Source: Flavobacteriales bacterium (lineage in GTDB: Bacteria > Bacteroidota > Bacteroidia > Flavobacteriales_E > Vicingaceae). From it: DNA of 64,000 nucleotides. Below are positions 8,172 through 15,648 of the stretch, one piece after another; positions within the stretch are counted from its first letter, which is position 1, and each line of letters begins with the position of its first letter. Position numbers and translations under genes: made by a program. The notes beneath the pieces are model-generated. The model was not told the DNA's origin, ran no database searches, and saw only the letters and a program-made list of their open reading frames with translations. The stretch lies in assembly GCA_002706365.1 (NCBI GenBank), contig PALM01000045.1, forward strand, positions 1 to 64,000. Reading direction: 5' to 3'.

Positions 8172-8223
8172 GGATTGGCGCTTCTCCTGCTTCACTCCGT
8201 TTCGCTTAGTTCAGCGCCCATCC
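8172..8223 (+). repeat. GGATTGGC...GCCCATCC hairpin repeat, copy 2
   Basis: Arms GGATTGGCGC (8172-8181) and GCGCCCATCC (8214-8223) with a variable 32-base interior. The T-C mismatch is at the same place as in copies 1 and 3. It is followed by TGAAAGGTTTAAA, resembling the sequence after copy 1. Confidence 0.75.
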
Positions 8224-8243
8224 TGAAAGGTTTAAATCATCTC

Positions 8244-8374
8244 CAAGCCTAAAAAAGCTCCATGAAGCAGAGCTTCATGCTTGCTTTTTTGTTTCCGTCC
8301 CCTGCTTATAAGCGAGCTTAACGCGGGGACTGGAAACAAAAAAGCCCACCTTTCGATGGGCTTTTTTAGGCTTG
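8244..8374 (-). repeat. Nested palindromic element downstream of tRNA-Cys
   Basis: Outer perfect 15-base inverted repeat (8244-8258 and 8360-8374; AAGCCTAAAAAAGC against GCTTTTTTAGGCTT plus one pair). Inside are three hairpins: CATGAAGC-AGA-GCTTCATG (8261-8279); a 20-pair stem 8283-8302 with 8325-8345, interrupted by one unpaired T (8331), whose loop holds GCTTATAAGCGAGCTT; and the terminator hairpin 8338-8367, which shares its A/T-rich arms with both others. Four AAAAAAGC/GCTTTTTT segments can pair in two alternative ways. The tRNA-Arg locus has the same architecture at 18547-18655. Confidence 0.8.
8338..8367 (-). terminator. Rho-independent terminator of tRNA-Cys
   Basis: Read on the minus strand: AAAAAAGCCCA, loop of eight, TGGGCTTTTTT. 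It starts eight bases after the tRNA end. The flanking A and T runs make it usable from both sides, so it could also stop transcripts coming from the secreted-protein gene. Confidence 0.8.
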
Positions 8375-8445
8375 AGGTCACGAGCGGATTCGAACCGCTG
8401 TAGATGGTTTTGCAGACCACTGCCTAACCACTCGGCCACGTGACC
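8375..8445 (-). tRNA. tRNA-Cys (anticodon GCA)
   Basis: 71 bases. Acceptor GGTCACG (8445-8439) pairs fully with CGTGACC (8382-8376). The D arm carries GAGTGGTTAGGC, the anticodon loop reads CTGCAAA with anticodon GCA, and the T arm holds GGTTCGAATCC. The discriminator is T, as expected for tRNA-Cys, and CCA is not encoded. Confidence 0.97.
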
Positions 8446-8453
8446 AGAAGGGG

Positions 8454-8461
8454 CAAAAGTA
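8454..8461 (-). promoter_or_regulatory. -7 box of the tRNA-Cys promoter
   Basis: On the minus strand the sequence is TACTTTTG, matching TAnnTTTG, eight bases before the mature 5' end. No clear TTTG is found at the -33 position. Confidence 0.55.
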
Positions 8462-8487
8462 ATTAAATCCCCTAATTTATTTAGGCT

Positions 8488-8853
8488 TTAGCGGCTTTCT
8501 TCTATTTGAATTGCTACACTCTTTAGATCTTCCCGAATTGGAGGGTTTAACTTCTGGATCTTTAGGCTCACAGATTGGGCCAAAGGATGTGCTTTGAAGA
8601 TGCCTTTTACTATTCTTCCGCCTAGATGTTCAAGCAGTTTTGAGGCATCTTGATTCTCCTTCTTGATCAATCCGATCAGCTCCACATAATTCAAAGTCCC
8701 GCCGATCTTATCACTGTCAATTGCTTCACTAAAATCAGTGGAAACCTCTAGATCGAACTGAAAAAAGGTGCCGTTTAGGCGCTCTTCTTCATTGGTCCCA
8801 TGATACCCAAATAGCTTTAGCTCATTTACCGAAACTATGTGCTTTTTCCCCAT
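8488..8853 (-). CDS. folB: Dihydroneopterin aldolase
   Basis: Folate biosynthesis: retro-aldol cleavage of 7,8-dihydroneopterin to 6-hydroxymethyldihydropterin and glycolaldehyde. The 121 aa protein has the family length and shows VNELKLFGYHGTNEEER near the N-terminus (the conserved FGYHG-x-EE block), LNYVELIGLIKKE in the middle and a C-terminal KIQKLNPPI corresponding to the catalytic K-x-xPP region. Its ATG overlaps the gltX stop (TAATG), so it is probably translated from the gltX message. Confidence 0.93.
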   Translation of the reverse strand: MGKKHIVSVNELKLFGYHGTNEEERLNGTFFQFDLEVSTDFSEAIDSDKIGGTLNYVELIGLIKKENQDASKLLEHLGGRIVKGIFKAHPLAQSVSLKIQKLNPPIREDLKSVAIQIEESR

Positions 8854-10400
8854 TAGGACGGTAGCTTTTGCATGCTATCCTTCATGCGGTTCAGACATTC
8901 TTCTTTCCCTAGAAGTTCAGCAATTTCAAAAAGAGATGGCCCCATTCCGGTTCCGCTTAAAAGCAATCTGAAAGGAGGAAGAATGGCTCCAAAACCTACT
9001 CCTTTTTCTTCCATAAAACTCTTTATAGCCGATTCAATGTTAGCTGCTTTGAAGTCGCTAATGCCTTCAAGAACTGATATCCACTCTTGCATCAATGCCG
9101 GAGTATCTGCTTTCCATTTCTTACTTACAGTCTTTTCATCATAAGATTTTGGAGCTTCGAAGAAATAATAACCTTCTTCTGGAATATCCTTCAAAAAGAC
9201 CGCTCTCTCCTTCATCATTCCGCAAACAGCAGCTAAGTAGTCCTTGCCTTTAGCTCTTGCTTTTTCGTCGAGATCTTCTCTCTCCAACAAAGCTTCAGCG
9301 ATCTCTGAATTGTCCTTTTCTTTCAAATATTGCTGATTGAACCAACGTGCCTTTTCAGGATCGTATTTAGCACCTGCCTTTCCAACTCTTTCAAGACTGA
9401 ATTCCTGAACCAGCTCTTCCAGACTAAAGATCTCTTGATTGGTTCCCGGATTCCATCCCAGTAGCGACAAGATGTTTACAAATGCTTCAGGGAAATATCC
9501 TTTTTCACGGTATCCCGATGAAATATCTCCCGTACTTGGATCTTTCCACTCCAATGGGAATACTGGAAATCCTAAACGATCTCCATCTCGCTTGCTCAAC
9601 TTTCCGTTTCCATCTGGCTTAAGTAGCAATGGCAAGTGCGCAAATTGTGGCATTTCATCTTCCCAGCCCAAGTATCTGTATAACAAAACATGCAATGGTG
9701 CTGATGGCAACCACTCCTCTCCCCTGATCACATGCGTGATCTTCATCATATGATCATCTACTATATTCGCCAGGTGATAAGTTGGCATTCCATCGCTTTT
9801 GTAAAGCACTTTATCGTCGAGATTAGAAGAATGCACCATTACCCATCCTCTAATCTTATCTTCGAATTTGATCTCCTCATTTCTAGGGATCTTGATCCTG
9901 ATCACATAAGGGTCCCCATTCTCAATTCGCTCTTTTACCTCATCTGCCGGAAGTGAAGTTGAATTCTTCATTCTTCCTCTGGTAATGGCATTGTATTGAG
10001 GTGCAGCAACTCCGGCCTTTTTGAGATCTTCTCTCATTTTGTCGAGCTCTTCTGGAGTGTCAAATGCATAATATGCCTTGTCCTCTGCGACCAATTTCTC
10101 CGCATACTCACGATAAAAACCTAAGTCCTTTCGTTCTGATTGCTTGTACGGACCAAAATCACCGCAATAACCCTGACCCTCATTTGGCAAGATCCCACAC
10201 CATTCCAACGACTCTCTTATATAGTCTTCAGCTCCTTCCACATAGCGCGTTTGGTCGGTGTCCTCTATTCTCAAAATAAAATCTCCACCTTGCTTCTTTG
10301 CAAAAAGGTAATTGTATAGCGCAGTACGAACCCCGCCCATATGCAATGGACCGGTTGGACTAGGTGCAAATCGAACTCTTACTTTTCTATCTTCAGTCAT
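8853..10400 (-). CDS. gltX: Glutamate--tRNA ligase
   Basis: Class I aminoacyl-tRNA synthetase charging tRNA-Glu. The 515 aa protein shows FAPSPTGPLHMGGVRTALYN, whose HMGG corresponds to the HIGH motif, at residues 11-30, and the KMSKS-like KLSKRDG near residue 268. The Rossmann and stem-contact domains are followed by the helical anticodon-binding C-terminus of the bacterial discriminating form. A -7 box TAACTTTG lies 19-26 bases upstream of the start on this strand, and folB overlaps the end. tRNA-Cys further downstream has its own promoter. Confidence 0.97.
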   Translation of the reverse strand: MTEDRKVRVRFAPSPTGPLHMGGVRTALYNYLFAKKQGGDFILRIEDTDQTRYVEGAEDYIRESLEWCGILPNEGQGYCGDFGPYKQSERKDLGFYREYAEKLVAEDKAYYAFDTPEELDKMREDLKKAGVAAPQYNAITRGRMKNSTSLPADEVKERIENGDPYVIRIKIPRNEEIKFEDKIRGWVMVHSSNLDDKVLYKSDGMPTYHLANIVDDHMMKITHVIRGEEWLPSAPLHVLLYRYLGWEDEMPQFAHLPLLLKPDGNGKLSKRDGDRLGFPVFPLEWKDPSTGDISSGYREKGYFPEAFVNILSLLGWNPGTNQEIFSLEELVQEFSLERVGKAGAKYDPEKARWFNQQYLKEKDNSEIAEALLEREDLDEKARAKGKDYLAAVCGMMKERAVFLKDIPEEGYYFFEAPKSYDEKTVSKKWKADTPALMQEWISVLEGISDFKAANIESAIKSFMEEKGVGFGAILPPFRLLLSGTGMGPSLFEIAELLGKEECLNRMKDSMQKLPS

Positions 10401-10418
10401 GCCTCAATTTTGGGAGCA

Positions 10419-10426
10419 CAAAGTTA
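10419..10426 (-). promoter_or_regulatory. -7 box of the gltX-folB promoter
   Basis: Minus-strand TAACTTTG, 18 bases before the gltX ATG, in the 101-base divergent spacer. The -33 element is not clear. Confidence 0.5.
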
Positions 10427-10449
10427 AAAGATATCGGGCTTCTTTTCAC

Positions 10450-10457
10450 TATGTTTG
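10450..10457 (+). promoter_or_regulatory. -7 box of the divergent methyltransferase promoter
   Basis: TATGTTTG matches TAnnTTTG and lies 44 bases before ATG 10502. Together with the gltX box it gives a back-to-back promoter pair. Confidence 0.4.
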
Positions 10458-10501
10458 CTGGAAATCAATAGGAAAAGGCCAATCTGCTTTTTCATCTCCA
10501 A

Positions 10502-11365
10502 ATGAATCTCTTCGCCAACACCAAAGGATTAGATTATGAATTGCTTGATTCAGGCAATGGCAGGAAGCTTGAACGTTTTGGGACTTACATTCTAGATCGA
10601 CCAGAAGTAGAAGCATATAGCTCGAAAAAACAACCTGAGATTTGGTTTCAAGCAGATTATAGATTCGAGCAAACCTCTCCTTCTTCCGGAACTTGGCATT
10701 ACAATGATGCCTTATCTGATAATTGGTTGATCGATTATAAGGTTGGCAACAAATCCCTCAAATTCAAGCTAGAACTGAGCAAATTCAAGCATATTGGTTT
10801 ATTCCCAGAGCAAGCCGAGAATTGGAGATATCTTCATGATGCAATCCAAAAGATTGATGATTGTCGCTTCCTCAACTTGTTTGCCTATACCTCTGCAGCA
10901 AGTATTGTAGCTGCTTCGGCTGGTGCCGATGTGACTAATGTAGAGGCCTTAAAGCAACTTAGCAATTGGTCGAAGGACAATGCCTCTTTAAACAAGATAG
11001 AAAATGTACGCTGGTTAGTAGAAGATGCTCGAAGCTTTGTAAAAAGGGCGATCAGAAGAGGTGATAAATTCAACGGAGTCATTTTGGACCCTCCTGCCTT
11101 TGGACATGGAAGCAAGGGTAAACGCTGGATTCTTGAAAGACATTTGGAAGAACTGATTGAGGATGTAAGTAAGATTTTGGTACCAAAAGAATTCTTTGTG
11201 ATCATCAATACATATTCTCCAAAATTGCCTGAAAAAGCGCTGCTAGAAATTCTGCAAGAGCACCTTCCTGGAAATTCTAAGATCAAGATAGATCAATTGA
11301 GTCTCAAGAATGAATCTGGAGCTTCTTTTACCACTGGAAATCTTGCTAGAATAACTTCTTTATAA
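10502..11365 (+). CDS. Class I SAM-dependent rRNA methyltransferase (RlmI/RlmK-like, COG1092)
   Basis: Likely 23S rRNA cytosine-C5 or related base methyltransferase acting on nascent ribosomes. The 287 aa product has the SAM-binding motif LNLFAYTSAASIVAASAGA near residue 124, an acidic residue after it in TNVEALKQ, and motif IV LDPPAFGHG around residue 196, whose DPPxF form is typical of RlmI/RlmK and RsmC-type enzymes. The catalytic-loop Cys of true m5C enzymes is not evident after the DPP motif, so the exact target is uncertain. It lacks the N-terminal PUA domain of RlmI, consistent with its short length. Confidence 0.82.
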   Translation: MNLFANTKGLDYELLDSGNGRKLERFGTYILDRPEVEAYSSKKQPEIWFQADYRFEQTSPSSGTWHYNDALSDNWLIDYKVGNKSLKFKLELSKFKHIGLFPEQAENWRYLHDAIQKIDDCRFLNLFAYTSAASIVAASAGADVTNVEALKQLSNWSKDNASLNKIENVRWLVEDARSFVKRAIRRGDKFNGVILDPPAFGHGSKGKRWILERHLEELIEDVSKILVPKEFFVIINTYSPKLPEKALLEILQEHLPGNSKIKIDQLSLKNESGASFTTGNLARITSL

Positions 11366-11417
11366 AGCCGTTCATTATTTAGTAACTTTAAACACCAATT
11401 TTCACGGTGGGAGTTTT

Positions 11418-14400
11418 ATGCAGACAAGCTTTGAAGAGATCATAGAGAAACTGGACGCCTTCATCAGAAAGTTTTACCTAAACGAAATGCTGAAGGGCTT
11501 GATCTATTTTTTGAGCTTGGCAATACTTATCTCCCTTTCTGTGCTCACACTAGAGCACTTTGGAAAATTCAATAGTCAGACTCGCACCATCCTTTTTTAC
11601 GGCTCCATTATTTCGCTTCTGATCATCCTTTTTCGATTGATCATTCTTCCACTTTTGAGCTATTTGAAGATTGGCAAAACCCTCAGCCACGAGCAAGCTG
11701 CTGATGTGGTTGGAAAGCATTTTGGGGAAGTTTCAGATAAGCTGAAGAACTTACTTCAATTGCAGGAAAAGATCAGTCAGTCGGAATCGAATTTATTATT
11801 GGCGAGTATAGATCAGAAAGTAGATCAATTAAAGCCCATTCCTTTTAGTTTGGCGATCGACCTCTCTCAAAATCGCAAATACTTGAAGTATGTGGGAGTC
11901 CCACTCGGCATATTTCTGCTTGTGTATTTGATCGAGCCGAGCCTGATCTCAGAATCAAGTAATAGATTGATCGCTCACAATCAAGAGATCATTCCTCAAG
12001 CTCCATATGAGCTGGATATTAGCAATGAGAAACTACAGGCTTTCAAGAACGAGGATTTTAGACTGGAGGTTAAGGCCAGTGGCAGGGAAATTCCCGCTCA
12101 ACTCATGGTTGTGATCGAAGGGGAGGACTATTTAATGCGCCAATCTGATTTTGGTGAGTATCAACATTCATTCAAGAACGTTCAGTCTACATTCAATTTC
12201 CATTTAACAGATGGGGAATTTAGAAGTCCGACCTATGAAATTGAGGTGATCACCCCTCCTAGTCTGATCGAATTCAAAGTAGAGGCTACATATCCAAGAT
12301 ACTTGAATCGCAAGGCAGAGACTTTCAGCAATACGGGCGACATAATGATCCCGGAAGGCAGTCGCCTTAGATGGGTAATAAATACTGAAGCCACCTCAAA
12401 GGTGAATTTTCTGGCTGTAGATTCAAGCTATGAGTTCGTGCCTTCAGCAGAAAACGAATATAGCTACAGCGATTATTTTAAGAGAAGTCAGAAATACGGC
12501 ATTCGCTTGCTCAATGAGGAGATTTCTCTAGCCGACACAGTCAACTACACCCTGAACGTCATTCCCGACCTTAGACCGCAGATAAAACTGCTTCCCGTGG
12601 ATGATAGCAGCAGCTACCAGAGTTTATTTTTCGAAGGTAGTATCAAAGACGATTATGGCTTCTCTGCATTATATTTTCATTTTAGAAAAGTCTCTAAAAA
12701 AGGCTCACCTTCTGATTATCAGAGAGTTGAAATACCAATTAATCTTCAAATCACCCAAAGTAGGTATTACTACAATTGGGATTTAAGTCCTTTAAAGCTT
12801 CAAGCTGGAGAAGAAGCTGAGTATTATTTCGAGGTATGGGATAATGATGGAGTGAATGGTAGAAAATCGGCACAGACCGCCAAACTCAGATTTAGCACTC
12901 CTGATAATAATGCTTTGAAGAAAAAGAATCGCGAAAGCAATGAAGACATTAAAGATGAGCTGGAGAAGAATATCGAACTCAGTAAGCAGATCAATAAGGA
13001 ACTTGCCGACTTAAAAGAAAAGATCTTCAATAAAAAAGAGATTGGCTATCAGGAGAAAAAGCAATTAGAGAAACTGCTCGACAAGCAAAAGCAATTGAAG
13101 TCATCTGTAGAAAAGCTCCAAAAGCAACAGAAGTCGAACAACCAATTGGAGAAACAATTTGGCGAGCAGAATGAGGAGTTGGTTGAAAAGCAAAGACAAT
13201 TGGAAGAGCTCTTTGAGAAGGTGATGAGCGAAGAGATGAAGAAGACAATGGAGGAGTTGGAGAAGCTCATGGAAAAATTTGAAAAAGATAAGCTTCAAAA
13301 TGCCTTGGAAAAACTTGAGATGGATAATGAGCAATTGGAGCAGGAGCTCGACAGAAATCTGGAGCTGTTCAAGCAATTAGAAGTAGAGAAAGAGTTAGCC
13401 GAGGCCATAGAAAAGTTAGAGGAGATCAAAAAGAAGCAGGAAGAAGTGAAGGAGAAGACTGCCGAGAAGAAATCAGATAAGGAAGAGCTTCAAAAAGAAC
13501 AGGAGGAATTGAATAAGGAGTTTGAGGAATTGGATAAGGATCTCGACGAATTGGAGAAGAAGAATGAAGAGTTGGAGAATCCAAATAAGATTGAGAAAAC
13601 TCAGTCATTGGAAGACCAGATCAAGGAAGATATGAAAAAGAGCTTGGAGGAAATGTCAAAAAACAACAGCTCCAAGTCGCAGGAAAGTCAGCAAGATTCT
13701 GAACAGGGAATGCAAGAGCTTTCGGAAAAACTACAGAACTCACAAATGCAAATGCAATCGGCTCAAGCCGCAGAAAATCTAGAAGATCTGAGAGCATTAT
13801 TGGAAAATCTTATCACCTTATCTTTTGATCAGGAAGATTTGATGGAGGAACTAAGAGGCATTGAAAGAGATGATCCAAGATATGTGGAACTAGGTCAGCA
13901 ACAAAGAAAGCTACAAGATGATTCACAGATCATCAAAGATTCGCTTTATGCCTTAAGTAAACGTGTAATGATGCTTGAGCCTATTGTTAATCGAGAGATC
14001 AGTGCAATCAATTACAATATGGAAAAGGCGATTGAGAACCTTGGAGAAAGAAACACTCCACAGGCAAATAGTCGTCAACAATTAGCGATGACTTCGATCA
14101 ATAACTTAGCTTTGATACTTGATGAAGCTGTGCAAAGTATGCAATCACAAATGCAGAATCCGGGTGGAAGTTGTGACAAGCCAGGCTCAGGCAACCCAAA
14201 ACCTGGAGATGGAAATAAACCGGGAAATTTGAAAGGCTTGCAGCAGCAATTGAACAAGCAATTAGAATCGCTAAAGAAACAAATGGAAGGTGGTAAACAG
14301 CCAGGAGAGAAAGGCAAAAATGGAATGCCATCAGGAATGAGTAAAGAGCTAGCCCAAATGGCAGCGAAGCAAGCTGCTATTAGACGTTCTTTGGAGCAAT

Positions 14401-14768
14401 TGCAAGAGCAAATTGGCGAAGGTCAAGGACAGGATGGAGGAACGGGTGAATTAAAAAGGCTTGCAGAGTTGATGGAACAAACAGAAACTGACTTGGTGAA
14501 TAAGAGCATTACAAATGAAACTTTGCTAAGACAACAAGAGATTCTAAGTCGCCTTTTACAATCCGAAAAAGCACAGAGAGAAAGAGAAAAAGAAGAGCGA
14601 AGAGAGTCGCGAGAATTTACAGATGAAATAAACCGAAACCCTAACTCATTTTTGGAGTATAATAGACGAAAAGAACGAGAAATAGAGTTGTTGCAAACTT
14701 TGCCTCCATCTTTCAGTCCATTCTACAAAGGAAAGGTTACTGAATACTTCAACAAGATTGAACAATGA
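11418..14768 (+). CDS. DUF4175 family large membrane coiled-coil protein
   Basis: 1116 aa Bacteroidota protein of unknown function. It has membrane helices at about residues 27-46, 57-79 and 155-173, then a beta-rich extracytoplasmic region (residues 180-480). A very long charged coiled coil (about 500-770, dominated by E, K, L and Q) follows, then a helical region, a Gly/Pro/Lys linker near 910-935, and a Gln-rich C-terminus. The DUF4175 assignment comes from this layout and the conserved neighbourhood: an anti-sigma-type ATPase, ybeY and mnmG follow directly, an order common in the phylum. Its stop overlaps the next start by four bases (ATGA). Long A/G-rich codon runs give the coiled-coil region a skewed composition. 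Confidence 0.82.
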   Translation: MQTSFEEIIEKLDAFIRKFYLNEMLKGLIYFLSLAILISLSVLTLEHFGKFNSQTRTILFYGSIISLLIILFRLIILPLLSYLKIGKTLSHEQAADVVGKHFGEVSDKLKNLLQLQEKISQSESNLLLASIDQKVDQLKPIPFSLAIDLSQNRKYLKYVGVPLGIFLLVYLIEPSLISESSNRLIAHNQEIIPQAPYELDISNEKLQAFKNEDFRLEVKASGREIPAQLMVVIEGEDYLMRQSDFGEYQHSFKNVQSTFNFHLTDGEFRSPTYEIEVITPPSLIEFKVEATYPRYLNRKAETFSNTGDIMIPEGSRLRWVINTEATSKVNFLAVDSSYEFVPSAENEYSYSDYFKRSQKYGIRLLNEEISLADTVNYTLNVIPDLRPQIKLLPVDDSSSYQSLFFEGSIKDDYGFSALYFHFRKVSKKGSPSDYQRVEIPINLQITQSRYYYNWDLSPLKLQAGEEAEYYFEVWDNDGVNGRKSAQTAKLRFSTPDNNALKKKNRESNEDIKDELEKNIELSKQINKELADLKEKIFNKKEIGYQEKKQLEKLLDKQKQLKSSVEKLQKQQKSNNQLEKQFGEQNEELVEKQRQLEELFEKVMSEEMKKTMEELEKLMEKFEKDKLQNALEKLEMDNEQLEQELDRNLELFKQLEVEKELAEAIEKLEEIKKKQEEVKEKTAEKKSDKEELQKEQEELNKEFEELDKDLDELEKKNEELENPNKIEKTQSLEDQIKEDMKKSLEEMSKNNSSKSQESQQDSEQGMQELSEKLQNSQMQMQSAQAAENLEDLRALLENLITLSFDQEDLMEELRGIERDDPRYVELGQQQRKLQDDSQIIKDSLYALSKRVMMLEPIVNREISAINYNMEKAIENLGERNTPQANSRQQLAMTSINNLALILDEAVQSMQSQMQNPGGSCDKPGSGNPKPGDGNKPGNLKGLQQQLNKQLESLKKQMEGGKQPGEKGKNGMPSGMSKELAQMAAKQAAIRRSLEQLQEQIGEGQGQDGGTGELKRLAELMEQTETDLVNKSITNETLLRQQEILSRLLQSEKAQREREKEERRESREFTDEINRNPNSFLEYNRRKEREIELLQTLPPSFSPFYKGKVTEYFNKIEQ

Positions 14769-15178
14769 TGTCAAGCGCCCAAATTCAAAAATATCAACTT
14801 GAGTCGGAGATAGATTCTTTGGCAAAGGTGGAGACCATTGTAGACGAACTCAAGGAGCAATTTCAAATTCCAGAAGATATTTACGGAAATATTCTAGTTG
14901 CCATAACAGAAGCCGTAAATAATGCAATTCGTCACGGAAACAAATTAGACCCAGAAAAAAAAGTAGACTTCTCATTTGAATACACAGAGAAAGAATACCT
15001 ATTCAAGATTCAAGATAAGGGTTCAGGATTTGATCCGACATCAATTCCTGACCCAACACTTCCAGAGAACCTCGACAAACCAGATGGGCGAGGTATTTTT
15101 ATTATGACTAACCTCTCCGATGAGGTGAAGTTTGAAGATGATGGAAGAAGAGTAGAAATTGCATTTCATCGCTCATAG
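14765..15178 (+). CDS. ATP-binding protein of the RsbW/SpoIIAB (HATPase) type
   Basis: 137 aa GHKL ATPase alone, without a phospho-acceptor domain, as in anti-sigma-factor serine kinases such as RsbW. The N box is EAVNNAIRHGNK (residues 48-59), the G1 box DKGSGFDP and the G2 box PDGRGIFIM. The start is ATG 14765 or the adjacent ATG 14768. No anti-anti-sigma (STAS) partner is in the window, although a SpoIIE-type phosphatase is encoded at 58390-60180. It overlaps the DUF4175 gene by four bases, so co-translation is likely. Confidence 0.88.
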   Translation: MMSSAQIQKYQLESEIDSLAKVETIVDELKEQFQIPEDIYGNILVAITEAVNNAIRHGNKLDPEKKVDFSFEYTEKEYLFKIQDKGSGFDPTSIPDPTLPENLDKPDGRGIFIMTNLSDEVKFEDDGRRVEIAFHRS

Positions 15179-15184
15179 TACATT

Positions 15185-15637
15185 ATGAAATCAAGAAGTC
15201 CAATACACTTTCATTCAGAGGAGGTGGATTTCTCTCTTTCAAATCAAGAAGAACATATTTCCTGGATTCAGAATGTAATTGATCAAGAATCCAAAAAAGT
15301 TGGGGAACTGAACTTCATTTTCTGTTCAGACGACTACCTCCTGACTATAAATCAAGAATACCTCAAGCACGATTACTATACAGATATCATCACCTTTAAT
15401 TACAATGAAGAAGATGCAATATCTGGCGACATCTTTATAAGTATTGATAGAATTACTGAGAATGCTAAAGAACGAGCCATCCCTTTCGAAATCGAGCTCG
15501 AACGCGTAATGATACATGGCGTGCTCCATTTGATCGGCTATGACGACAAAGAGCCTGAAAGTCAAGCAACCATGCGGGCTAAAGAGGATTTTTGCCTAAC
15601 TTTGCACCCCCTTAGAAATAAGGATAGTTCCACGTGA
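15185..15637 (+). CDS. ybeY: Endoribonuclease YbeY (rRNA maturation RNase)
   Basis: Zinc metalloenzyme for 16S rRNA 3'-end maturation and ribosome quality control. The 150 aa length is normal. The metal site HGVLHLIGYDD (H-x3-H-x5-D type) is present near residue 110, preceded by the family segment DYYTDIITFNYN. The TGA stop (15635-15637) lies inside a parS-like sequence, so that site is partly coding. It sits six bases after the ATPase gene and just before mnmG. Confidence 0.95.
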   Translation: MKSRSPIHFHSEEVDFSLSNQEEHISWIQNVIDQESKKVGELNFIFCSDDYLLTINQEYLKHDYYTDIITFNYNEEDAISGDIFISIDRITENAKERAIPFEIELERVMIHGVLHLIGYDDKEPESQATMRAKEDFCLTLHPLRNKDSST

Positions 15638-15641
15638 AACA
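15626..15641. promoter_or_regulatory. parS-like ParB binding site, one mismatch
   Basis: AGTTCCACGTGAAACA differs from the ParB consensus TGTTNCACGTGAAACA only at the first base. It overlaps the end of ybeY and ends seven bases before the mnmG start. Its partner at 17515 matches exactly. Confidence 0.7.
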
Positions 15642-15648
15642 AAAGCAT

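Larger units (their letters stand above)
8007..8243. other. Repeat-rich intergenic spacer, right flank of the secreted-protein gene
   Basis: No gene. It contains the small palindrome TCGCAAATTGCGA (8046-8058), the GGCCGAT repeat copy 2, the GCAGGATT palindrome copy 2, a CTAGA-rich stretch near 8135-8160 made of overlapping self-complementary hexamers, and hairpin repeat copy 2. Confidence 0.7.

Noticed and set aside
10064-10279. Plus-strand reading frames within gltX
   Set aside because: Fully inside a strongly supported synthetase gene on the other strand, with no protein-like pattern.
12824-13608. Several Ser/Leu/Phe-rich reading frames on the minus strand
   Set aside because: They are the complement of the Glu/Lys/Gln-rich coiled-coil region of the DUF4175 gene and have no independent support.
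15634-15648. GTG start for mnmG at 15634
   Set aside because: The GTG is part of the CACGTG core of the parS-like site and adds five residues before a normal MNKEYDVIVVGGG start at 15649.
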